From: Halichondria panicea
Lineage: Eukaryota; Porifera; Demospongiae; Suberitida; Halichondriidae
Length of the DNA stretch: 64,000 bases
Direction: 5' to 3'
Assembly (NCBI RefSeq): GCF_963675165.1
Contig: NC_087377.1
Coordinates: forward strand, 3,840,899-3,904,898
The stretch's first letter is position 1. Each line of letters opens with the position of its first letter. The notes beneath the pieces are model-generated. The model ran no database searches. It saw nothing but the letters and a program-made list of their open reading frames with translations, and had not been told where the DNA came from. The translations under genes and the position numbers were made by a program. Positions 13,801 to 22,504 of the stretch are shown here, in pieces.

Positions 13801-15156
13801 TGACCCTCAGCCTCACTGCAAAAAAGCAAAGAAGTTATACAGAGCATCAGAGAGCATCAGAAAAACATGAAAAGAGACTGATAAACATTGCATTGCATGA
13901 CTATAATTATTAAGTGTGTAAATTATTGTTTTTCTTGATCTCTCTGCTGAAAAACGTTTCATTCCAATTAAGAATCACTTCCTAGTGTGCAATATAACAA
14001 GTGTGCAATAATACTTCCGGGTGTGCGATATGGAAAAATATCTGCACACTGAGTCGCTTCCTGTGCAATTTTAATGTAAAACGCTGATGTCAGCACTTAT
14101 TAAAAAGCAATAATATGTTTTATAAGCTCACAACAAACGTGGATCTGATACTAGACCTAACACTACACATCACACTTCCACAAGTTGACTGCATGTCTGA
14201 TCCTACAGTTATTTTCTTCACTATTCATTTAGCTATTATTATCAAACATAAAACAAAATCAGAGCTTCCCGCGAGGCGCCTGCGTATGCATGTATGTATA
14301 CGAATGCCCTAGTTAAATAGTTAACCCTATATAGGACTTAATTTTTGAGTTCTCGAAAATTTGTTTTGCTTGACATTATACTTATATAGCCTTGTTTATT
14401 GTCTCCCACATGCAGTGGTCGTATGGTGTGACTGTGTGGGAGGTCTTCAGTAGTGGCCGGACCCCCTACCCTGGAGTGAATCCAATGTCCCTAGTGGCTC
14501 TACTCAGAGAGGGCAAGAGATTGGAACCTCCCCAGAATAGCACCTGCTCTACAGAGATGTGAGTATATACACTTAGATTGCAGGTGCAGCACTTATCAAG
14601 CTATTCATGTGCATGAATAGTTGAGTCATTGGCATAGCTGATTGTGTTACTACAGGGTCTCGCTGATGACCACATGTTGGTACGAGGACTGTGAAGAGAG
14701 GCCATCCTTCAATGAGCTAGCAGCCGAGTTGGAGAAAGTTCTGAGCACCATGGTGGGCTATGTGGAACTGAACATGGAGCTAGTTGCCATCACTGAAGAT
14801 GAACACAGTACGTATTATGCCTAGCTCACTCTGAGATAGGAGACACTGTATTGAATGTATCATTTGTGGTATGATTTTGTGATCACATACTTTTATTTTA
14901 TTTTTCTGCAGAGTATGATCACGTCCTCTCACTCGAAGAGCAGAGGAAACTTGCCGAGGCCACTACTGAGGAAGTTTCTATAGAAACAAACGCTGCATAC
15001 GAGTTAGAATCCGAAGACGTCCTCTCTCTCAAAGTGCAGAGGAAACTCGCTGAGGCCTATGAACTGCGTAATGGGAATCGAGAACTAAGGCCGGTCGACA
15101 CCACCAGATATGCTAATGCACTGTGCAGGCAATCTTCACACGACACTTCCGTTTAG
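419..15156 (+). CDS. Gene A: receptor tyrosine kinase, IgGFc-type/Calx-beta/CCP ectodomain (5' partial)
   Basis: Single-pass receptor tyrosine kinase; phosphorylates tyrosines after an unknown ligand binds outside the cell. Exons seen: 419-1831, 2426-2563, 5295-5519, 5932-6156, 9440-9628, 10559-10739, 10856-10890, 10940-11029, 11102-11185, 11615-11832, 12299-12411, 12671-12836, 14416-14558, 14656-14807, 14912-15156. All have GT-AG borders and compatible phases, giving about 1204 codons. The first exon (signal peptide, as in genes B and D) is left of the window. Order: IgGFc-binding-type domain, Calx-beta, two CCP domains, membrane helix, kinase with [14 protein letters not shown] and DFG, then a tail ending in DTSV. 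No stop or frameshift was found, so it is probably functional. Introns are swollen by MITEs compared with B. Family assignment is firm for the kinase and CCPs, good for the other domains; ligand and biological role are unknown. Confidence 0.88.
1843..2374. mobile_element. MITE in gene A intron (CATAGAT termini), 532 bp
   Basis: Inverted ends CATAGATAGAGTAGAAGAGG with a 7-bp direct repeat GTTCAAA on both sides. The same intron in genes B and D is only 50-54 bp and lacks the element, so the insertion is directly shown. Confidence 0.88.
2426..9628 (+). CDS. Gene A exons: Calx-beta domain (two exons) and two CCP/sushi domains
   Basis: Exons 2426-2563 and 5295-5519 together make one Calx-beta domain: the first half carries [11 protein letters not shown], the second [21 protein letters not shown] and ends in the typical YTITIIDDQ. 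Exons 5932-6156 and 9440-9628 each encode one CCP module with the four expected cysteines (CSDL, YTC, the third before the conserved W, PVC) and the motif [17 protein letters not shown]1 carries an insert of about ten residues ([14 protein letters not shown]) made of near-repeats. All exons are phase 1-1. Confidence 0.85.
2617..3290. repeat. Dispersed repeat, two copies (GTTGCACGAGGGCGCCTGCAATAACTAA core)
   Basis: Two related copies (about 2617-2800 and 3073-3250) share GCACGAGGGCGCCTGCAATA and TTGTTGCCCAATGACGTCAA; a third lies at 22845-22965. Inner parts are palindromic (GCAATATATGGCATGTTGC). No coding capacity. Confidence 0.7.
3357..3736. mobile_element. hAT-type MITE (CAGGGGCGTAGG termini), about 380 bp
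   Basis: Ends CAGGGGCGTAGGCAGG and CCTGGCTACGCCCCTG. The flanks match the unoccupied gene B intron at about 23455-23480 (ATTGGGTGGGAGGGTGG), so the insertion point is visible. The target duplication is GGGTG or slightly longer. Confidence 0.78.
4435..5122. mobile_element. MITE (CAGAGATTGAAG termini), 688 bp
   Basis: Inverted ends CAGAGATTGAAGAGAGAGGG and CCCCTTTTCTTCAATCTCTG, with direct repeats GTATAAG / GTATAAA. Its ends resemble those of the 1843 and 8016 elements. Gene A intron. Confidence 0.75.
5151..5254. repeat. Hairpin-forming inverted repeat
   Basis: GGAGGATATGCACC... pairs with ...GGTGCATATCCTCC across about 104 bp, just upstream of the second Calx-beta exon acceptor of gene A. 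Absent from the same intron in B. Confidence 0.7.
6579..6646. repeat. Short perfect-stem hairpin
   Basis: GTACCATGAATATCTGCGGG pairs with its downstream complement (stem about 27 bp, one mismatch, loop about 14 bp). Confidence 0.7.
6728..6818. repeat. GC-rich inverted repeat
   Basis: GGGATTATGAGACCC... pairs with ...GGGCCTCATAATCCC; the middle carries GCGCCCCCGAG and its complement. Likely a small foldback element in a gene A intron. Confidence 0.6.
8016..8539. mobile_element. MITE (CATAGATTGAAG termini), 524 bp
   Basis: Inverted ends CATAGATTGAAGAGTTAGAG with exact 7-bp direct repeats GTTTAAG (8009-8015, 8540-8546). Gene A intron. Confidence 0.85.
8756..9052. mobile_element. MITE (TAGCCTCGAGAC termini), copy 1
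   Basis: Long inverted termini TAGCCTCGAGACCAGCCGTT, flanked by imperfect 9-bp repeats TGGATAACA / TGGATGACT. Gene B keeps the empty site near 28640 (GTGTGGATGACTCC). A second copy is at 43530-43829. Confidence 0.8.
9664..9863. repeat. Inverted-repeat element (TACCGTAT...GCGGGTATATTTCGAGG)
   Basis: Ends TACCGTATATATAGCGGGTA and a complementary right end, with a second inner stem (TTTCGCGGATT / AATCCGCGAAAA). A related, more decayed copy is at 30589-30766, in another intron of gene B. Confidence 0.65.
10559..15156 (+). CDS. Gene A exons: membrane helix, tyrosine kinase domain, C-terminal tail
   Basis: Exon 10559-10739 holds a Gly-rich stalk, a Val/Ala/Ile-rich membrane helix and the basic stop-transfer RLRRNK. 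Two short juxtamembrane exons follow. The kinase has GQGAFG (P-loop), the lysine in ALKTLK, the alpha-C glutamate in [14 protein letters not shown] (tyrosine-kinase type), DFG, activation-loop tyrosines in TYAQGYF, and [12 protein letters not shown], closest in style to Met/Axl kinases. Exon 14912-15156 is the tail: a TNAAY motif, a second LSLxxQRKLAEA repeat, and the C-terminus DTSV, which fits a class I PDZ ligand. Confidence 0.9.
13273..13329. repeat. Hairpin in gene A kinase intron
   Basis: ATTATCCTATGGATACT pairs exactly with AGTATCCATAGGATAAT around a 23-nt centre. The host intron (12837-14415) is 1.58 kb, against 92-339 bp in the other genes. The rest of it is AT-rich DNA in which I recognise nothing else. 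Confidence 0.65.
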
Positions 15157-15497
15157 CTAGAGCAAGAAAAATTGCTATTAAGACCATATTATTATAATTA
15201 TATATATGCTCGTTCACTGATAACAGTTTAGCCTTATAGGCCTATATTATTTTCATCAATGGATATGTCTACCACACAGAGTGGTGGGATTATGTTGTGT
15301 ATATCTACTGTATAATTATGTTGTACTGTATCCTTTGCTGGCTTGTAGTTTCATTTTGATACATTTGGGATTAGGGTGTTTCTCCCTTACACTTGATTGT
15401 TCTGGGGCGTTACTGTAGTCTACTTTAAAGCTGTGATTGTACAGCTGAAATTGGTAACTTATTCTATACAAGGGTGGCATTAACAAAGTAGGAGTAT

Positions 15498-15870
15498 CTA
15501 TAAGGCATTGATACTTGATTGAAGAATAAAAAGATTATGAGAGTTTGATCTGAGGTTACCCTTGTTCTGTTTGAAATAGTCTTTAAAATGAATGCAGTCC
15601 AAACTATTGAATGTCTGATAAAAGTCCAAGTATGTCCTTCTGTTTACGAGTGATAGCCATCCAAGTTTGAGGCATGTTGTGTTGTATGATTCTGTCCAGC
15701 TTTTAGTCGAGCTATCCCAGCGAACACCACCCACCCACCTTGCAGCTCGCTTCTGTACCTTTTCTAGTTCTTGGATGTATTTCTTTTGGTGGGGATTCCA
15801 GACTGGTGAGCAGTACTCCAAACGAAATTTAAAACGTGACGTCTTCAGAATTGCACAAAACTTGGTATAA
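15498..15870 (-). mobile_element. Non-LTR retrotransposon fragment, reverse transcriptase C-terminus
   Basis: The minus strand encodes LEYCSPVWNPHQKKYIQELEKVQKRAARWV followed by LGWLSLVNRRTYLDF, the conserved C-terminal end of jockey/CR1/RTE-type reverse transcriptases. Upstream the reading frame continues only to about 15870, so the copy is truncated at its 5' side. It sits directly behind gene A. Confidence 0.85.
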
Positions 15871-16002
15871 TATTATGTGTGAGAAATGGTATGATAACAT
15901 CTCAGAAAACATTTTGGGTTTGTAAACAATAATTATGGCTTCTGAGATTGAGTTAATTAAAAAATGCAGAAATTCTCCACTTTTAGAAACTGGCTGCTGT
16001 TA

Positions 16003-17555
16003 GTTAAATTGTAACTTTCTAACCATTAACATTCAAGACTAAGAATGTATAATTATCATCTTGTTGCCTAAGAAATTCAGCATCATTTGGTATGTTGTAT
16101 GGCTTCACTTGATACATTTTAGGTATTGTATCTAATTAGTATCCTTTGAACTCTGACTTCTCAAAAAGCGCTGTTTTTTCCCTGTAATTTTTTGTGTATC
16201 ATGTTCCTCATACCATTCTCTTGAAGTGTGACAAGTTTGGTTCTGGGATTACAATGGGATCATGAGATATGTTGTGGGATGTAGTGTGATTTGGGCAATA
16301 TTTGCATGTGGTTACAGAGAATAAACAGTCCTTCTTTGTTGTGTAATGTACCTAAAACATGTGAGCCAACTTTCCTGAACTTATGTTATCACAAGGAAGA
16401 ATTCGAACTTTCGGCCGAGTGACATTTTCAGCCGAGGAACTGTAACACGACTGATAGCTAAAACAAGATTACAGCAACCATACGAACAGCAAAATAATAC
16501 TGACACCACGCCAGCTATTTGATTGAGCGGCGACAAGCATATCAGCCATTTGAGTACTGGCACTACAGAAGACTATGAGAGAGAGAGTAACATCATCTTG
16601 AACAATAATTTTTTGTTTTCTCAAACGATTCCAGACACATGCAAACTACACACATTATATTATTTGCTAACTACTGATACAGTATAGTACTGCAGTCAGA
16701 AGGTGGACATAATCTCAGTAGAAACTGAAATGCCACCAAAGAATATTTTGTGATTGGTTTGCAAAAAAATGGTGGTTAGCTAGGGTGTTTTCCAAGTAAA
16801 ACCACACAACTCACTAGTTTGTATACAATTTCTCTACCCTCACAGGCCATGGATGCAGCTCCAGAAATAGATAAATTTATACGTTGCCTACATGATTTTA
16901 TTTTTTTAAACGATTGATCATCAAATCAGAACAGGCCGAATTTATCCAAAAAGGAGATTAAAGCTGCATCAGAAATACTGACCAAACATTTGGCCTAGGC
17001 TTGTTAATGTTTTTAAATGTTAATGCTAATGTTTTATACTGCTCAACTTTTATGAAATTACCATTGCTACAACTATAAAACGTGCTTGAACATAGGTAAT
17101 GTCGCTCATCAACTTAAAACCTACGATATATTGCTAATTGCAATATTGCCACAACAAAGGACCTCACACACAGCTTACTTACTAAGGAAAAGTGCACAGT
17201 AACAATTGGGAATGCAGAAATGTTTTGCAAAAAATAATGTTTAAGGACTGTTTATTTTCAAATATTGCCCACATCACACCTCATCCCACAACATATCTCA
17301 TAATCCCATTGGAATCCCAGAATCAAACTTGTCACACTTCAAGAGAATGGTATAAGGAACATGATACTCAAAAAAGTGCAGAAAAAAATAGCATTTTTTG
17401 AGAAGCCAGACTTCAAAGAACACTAGCAATACCCAAACTTTATCGAGTGAAGCCACACAACATGCCAAATGATGCGAAATTTCTTAAGCAACAAGATGAT
17501 ATACAATCTTAGTCTTGATGGTTAGAAAGTTACAGTTTAATTAAACTTCCAAAAA
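16003..17555. repeat. Large foldback (inverted repeat) about 1.55 kb
   Basis: The left arm 16003-16345 is complementary to the right arm about 17245-17555 (for example GTAACTTTCTAACCAT / ATGGTTAGAAAGTTAC; CATCTTGTTGC / GCAACAAGATG). Arms have diverged by small indels. The 900-bp centre shows no recognisable gene. Confidence 0.75.
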
Positions 17556-17559
17556 CACT

Positions 17560-18700
17560 TCTAGCTCTGTGTTCTTGGTCTTATATGATGCTTCTTACCA
17601 TTCTGGAGGGCGGGTGGAAGCGTTTTTTTCTTTCCAGGCCAACAAACTCTCACAAAATAATAATATGTAGACTAACTCCACTTAAAATGGCGGCCAGAGC
17701 CAAGGAAAACAGCCTCTTGTGAGCTTTCAGTAGCCTTTTTTCGAAATATCTCTTCGACCCGCCCTGCATATAGTGAAGCTACAGTAGACTGTACCTAAGC
17801 TTTATAGTAAAAATGTCTATTCGAGCCATGAAATGACTACTGCATGCGTTTCAGCTGGACTTCCAGCTCATTCTAGCTGGAAAAGATCACTAGATCTAGC
17901 TCATGAATAATTAATGAGCAAACGGTTGACCGGCATTGCTGCCATTTCCTGGTAATTTTTGTGGTTTCCCCCTGGCCATGTCCTTGGACTTGACACTGTA
18001 CATGTACTATAACAGTCATTTGGCAAGAATAATTATAATACCGTATAGCTTTTGAGGGGCTTAATTTTCGCTGATTTCGTGGGTTAACAATCCCACACGA
18101 AAGCACTCCAGTGTATATCCCTAGTTAAGTTGAATAATGCTTGTGCTTGTACATGTTTACCAATAATGAATTGTGAACTGATTGCCTGTCAGTGGAAGTC
18201 ACAAGATATGCACGCCAGGCCTTATTCCAAGCGAAGCGAGGTTATGCTTGGGTCCTATTCAGTATTGAGATTTTCCGTGGCGGTGGTGGTGGTGCATGGT
18301 GTAGCTGGGCTTGGTCCGGCACCCGTTCCCTAACGGGTGCTGGGTGACACGCTTATGTAGGATTTGTGTACTGCTGTCTTATGCAATAGTGCTCCGTAAA
18401 CATCATGAATAAAATTATAAACCGCATGTCCGGTTATGAATATCAATATTTGAGTCATGAATATCGTTATCTCAGAAATACTGAATCTGATTGGGCTGCA
18501 CTACTCAGTGCAGCAGTACAAATCCTATGTAAGCGTGTCCCCCGACCTCCCATCAGGGACGGTCGAGCCACGCTCAACTAGTGGTGGTGGTGGTGGTTGA
18601 CGTCGAGGCAAAAGGAGCTCTACCTAGACTTCTGGTGAACAAGCCTCGATTCCAGGCCACACTGAAGATGGTATCAACATGTAGTTATGCATGTACCTCA
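17560..18700. repeat. Intergenic repeat-derived DNA
   Basis: No gene seen. 17940-18060 and 18130-18210 resemble 40105-40260 and 40370-40450 behind gene C. 18190-18300 and 18580-18645 (GGTGGTGGTTGACGTCGAGG) match, in opposite orientation, 26340-26460 in a gene B intron. Confidence 0.5.
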
Positions 18701-18705
18701 TATGC

Positions 18706-19575
18706 ATTATGTTATAGTTATAACACGGGCACAAGGGATGTATGGAATATATTGCACTGAAGCACGAGGGCGCCAGCCCCGAGGGCTGAGTGCAATATAT
18801 GCCATGCAGCCCGAGTGCACGTGTTATAACTAGTTTATATCCCGAGGGCATAGCAACATAACACTGTCCTAGTAACACAATATAAACAGCATAAAAAAAG
18901 ACAGAGACAACTCTAGACACAGCTCCATCTCTTCTCTCTTCTAGACGCCAGTATCTGCAGCGTATAAGATTGGCATGACCGACGAATGGCTTGACACAAA
19001 ATTGTTGGAGTTTTAATTAACTGAAATCTGCAAAACAGCCCCACCCCACTTCTGGTGCTGCAAAACAGCCCCGCCCCACTTACTGCTGCAAAGAAACAGC
19101 CCCACCCCACTACTCAGTGAATACTAGCTGCTGGTCTACGCTCGGCCTCATAACCAAGCCAAGAAAGCTCGCTTCTACACTGCTGCAAAACAGCTCATGC
19201 CCCCAGCAAAAAGAGCCACTTCTTATGAGTGCTACGGTGAAGCAGAATTGACATGCATCACGATGTCGAGGACTAGGTCGATCTAGGAACACAGAATCTT
19301 CCACAAAATAAATCTTAGACAATTTTAAAACCTGCACGGTTGCAAGAAGAAACTCCAGCAGTGCTGAACATTCATTCCTGCATGGCTGGACATACTTTGA
19401 TACTTGTTATTTCTCATGTGTATTAATTTAATTTTAATTTAATTGTCTGTCTAATTGCCAGAGGGGCGTTTTGCGGTCAGTGCAATATGACTTTGCGGTC
19501 AGTGCAATATGACTTTCAGCAGTGCAATATGCTTCATATTGCACTTGGCAACAACGTAGCAACGGGATATAAATA
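18706..19575. repeat. Repeat block shared with 50408-51685 (opposite orientation)
   Basis: Nearly identical over about 870 bp to the reverse complement of the block in gene D. It has two parts: a TTTATATCCCG-ended element with GCAGCAAAACAGCCCC-type internal repeats, and a short element ended by AGTTATAACACG repeats (about 18709-18833). Open frames exist in both copies but show no known domain. Confidence 0.75.
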
Positions 19576-19706
19576 CGAATATGACACTGTAATAGTTAAT
19601 GTACCATGCACTAGTTAAGTTAAGGTATTTATGACAAGGATATGGTGGAAGCAAAGCCCACTAGTTCAACAATGCTAATGCACTTGCATGACCTCATTCC
19701 TGGAAT

Positions 19707-20952
19707 CATAGATACTGTACACTCCGTGGATGTGAAACGTACGTAGTATACGGGTAGATTACGGAGTATTCGTGTTCACTCACTGCAACGGCACCCAGCT
19801 GCAGAAATGGACACTTTTAGTGTTGTTTTTCTTCCACAGCTGCGCACTTGTGGCTTCAGTTGAGGAGAAGGTCTGCTGTACTCGTAGGTGGGAGGTAAGT
19901 CTATCATAGAGCATGTATATTGAGCCTGCATTATTAGTGGATAGCCTTTTGGAGCTCATTTTTGTCTGTAACTTACTAAGTGACAAGTTTGTGGTTAGGC
20001 GATCTTTGGTTGGGTTTATGGTTGGAACATTTCACTTTGCTTTCCTGTTAGTCTATGAAGTGAAGTACTGGGAGAATGTGTTCAGCACTTAAAGAAATGT
20101 ATAAGGCTAGCAGCAAACTGAATGATAGGTCAAAATTAGGTGTTCAACAGTACCTATCTTGTGGTTAGGCGATCTTGCCAACAAAAAGCTCCATCACTTA
20201 AATGATGTGGTCATTCAATAATATAGATGTCCTTATACCAGGAGAATCTATTTTGACCCTCAGTAAATGTTTTGTTATTTCAGGAAAGCGTGTCTTTTTG
20301 TGGTGAACATGTTTACTCATACAAATGTACTGTATGATGATAATGCATACATGATCGTACAGCGGCCGGAGTAAATTATTATGTGCATTCTAACATACTT
20401 TTTTAATTTAGGTAATGCTCTATCACCAAAGGAAGCGGAAAGGAGCATAATTATTCCCTGATGCAAGACTAACAAACAAGTGTACGAGCACAAGTAGCGA
20501 TAAGACGAAGAAGAATCCTCCTTCAACTTTAAATCAGTTTTAGTTGTCCATTTAGTTGTCTATTACTAAGTCTATCTCTGTGCATGGCCTGCCTATATAT
20601 ATTCTGTGTGCATACATGCTGTGCTATATACAATGTCATCACAAAAATTAAGTCAGCAGAGTACATGTAGCTAGATCTAGATTTGTCAGGTTCCAATATG
20701 ATTTCTGCATTTCCACTTTCATTCATGAACATCTCTCTTGGCTCTCCCTGCGCAGAGAATCAGTTAGCACTGGAAGAACTTGGACTGGGAGCTTCAGTTA
20801 TCCGATCACTCACACGTAGTTACTGTATCCATGCAGTAGATTCCGTATAGAATTCCGGATACTCCGTCCGTGTCATCCGTTGCAATGAGTGTTTCAGGAC
20901 TTTTGGTAGTGGGCGGAAGTGTTTCACATCCACGGAGTGTACAGTATCTATG
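19707..20952. mobile_element. Non-autonomous hAT-like element, 1246 bp
   Basis: Terminal inverted repeats of about 31 bp starting CATAGATACTGTACACTCCG and ending in its complement, with the 7-bp direct repeat CTGGAAT on both sides (19700-19706, 20953-20959). No coding region recognised inside. The flanking sequence resembles the unoccupied copy near 40757-40780. Confidence 0.8.
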
Positions 20953-20970
20953 CTGGAATAGACCCTATAC

Positions 20971-22212
20971 AGTGGCGTTCTGGGAATATTAGTAGGAGGG
21001 TGCTAAGGTCGCTCGACAGCGCGAAAATTTTTGGAATACGCCCACGCACAGGAAGCCACGTCCACCATGGAAGCCACGCCTGCATTAGTGTTACTGCGCA
21101 TGACAACACGCCTTGATTTAGGACAAAGACAATCAATCTTCAAGCAGATCTACCATCTCCATCCTTCTTGGATGACGCCTACAAAACTCATCTATAGCTA
21201 CATCAATATTTACAGGTATGTCAGGTGTATGTGTAGAAGTGATAGTCCAGTTAGTCGTTCTGTTGTCATAGATGATCGCACTGCCGTCTTAATTCTTTTT
21301 AGACCACTGAAAGACCTCTCTGCTGAGCAGCTAGTGACAGGCAGAGTGCACAATATACTAACCAAGGCTCTGATATTGGGGAACATGGTCGTGGCGTGCT
21401 TGAGAGTAACAGTAGGACTTCGTGGAAGGCTACTATCTCCATGGTCCTTACAGTATTGCTCCCACTTCATCTGCCAGCAGTGTAGCTCACTCTCGATACA
21501 GGTTGGTGATGGGAGATCATCCTTGTACAGGTCAACTAGTTGGCTGACTTTGGAGCTGTAATCTTCTGCCGAGAGGCCCACCATAATTGATGGAACTATG
21601 GAGAGACCTTGTAGAGCTGTTTTCTGATGGGCGCTGAAGCGAGATTTCATCTCTGTGAGCAGATGGTCGAGTACCAGGATCGATATCGAACGACAGTAGA
21701 ACTGTGATGGAGTATCAGCAGGAACATTGCTTCGATGGATTTGTCGACCACATCTCCTCGGTTCTCATCAAAGCTCTTACCAAGGCTCTCGTCGAGGCTA
21801 GTGCAATCACCAAGAACATCATTCTGTATCGAAACCATATTATAGACGATTAGTTTAATTATTTAGGGATTCTTATTATAATTATTGTAAAGTATTTTTA
21901 CCCGGTAGAGTGTGATCAGATTTGTCCTCTGATGGTGGTTGGTTCACTGTCTTGAAATACTTTAATGATTTTGCAGTATAGAATCATATATCATACTGCC
22001 CATGTCCAGGAAACTTATTTGACCTTATGCATACTTGAAGGTGTGGTCTCCAATCATCGTGTATAAAAGCTCTTGCTTCTGCTAGCTTAGCTTCAGTTTA
22101 GCTCGCTCTGCTAGTACTGCTCAGCTCCCAGGTAACCAGTAAGTTAAAGTAATTAATGTCCAGCTTAGGGGGGTGCTTGAGCACCCTGAACCCCTAGCTG
22201 GATACGCCACTG
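20971..22212 (-). mobile_element. hAT-family transposon with decayed transposase
   Basis: Ends CAGTGGCGTTCTGG and CTGGATACGCCACTG form hAT-like terminal inverted repeats. On the minus strand (about 21720-21210) lies the transposase C-terminus: ISILVLDHLLTEMKSRFSAHQ, then the dimerisation region LPVTSCSAERSFSGLKRIK and TERLTGLSLLHIH, as in ZMYM/P52rIPK-type hAT proteins. The upstream part is shifted in frame. No convincing 8-bp duplication was found. Confidence 0.78.
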
Positions 22213-22260
22213 CAGTATACTCTAGCACTCCTGTTTATAGCAGTATAGCCACAATACAGT

Positions 22261-22320
22261 CAGTAACTTATCCTACAATTATAATCTAGGCTGAGGAGGA
22301 GTTGATAATCTATAGCTGTG
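22261..22320 (+). promoter_or_regulatory. Conserved 5' flank of gene B
   Basis: TTATCCTACAATTATAATCTAGGCTGAGGAG and the following bases up to the ATG are shared with gene D (41401-41469) and partly with C (35126-35171), while sequence further upstream is unrelated. This is probably the proximal promoter/5' UTR. No experimental start site is known. Confidence 0.45.
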
Positions 22321-22504
22321 ATGTACAAGCTTATTGCATGTGCCCTGATTGTGTCTGCACTGATACAAGAGTCAATACAAGATGGCAACTGTCTAGCCTG
22401 TGGAGCACCCACTGCTGAAGCTTCAATTACAAGCACATTTGCCGGCAGCAGCTTCAGTAAAACCAGACGGAGAAGACAAGTTGCTATAAACTCAGAGCAG
22501 CCTG
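22321..22504 (+). CDS. Gene B exon 1: signal peptide and RRRR propeptide
   Basis: Encodes 61 residues plus one base. A hydrophobic signal peptide of about 20 residues is followed by [20 protein letters not shown] and then KTRRRRQ, a good proprotein-convertase site, just before the IgGFc-type domain. The donor CTG|GTATGT joins in phase 1 to the acceptor at 24120. Confidence 0.85.
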
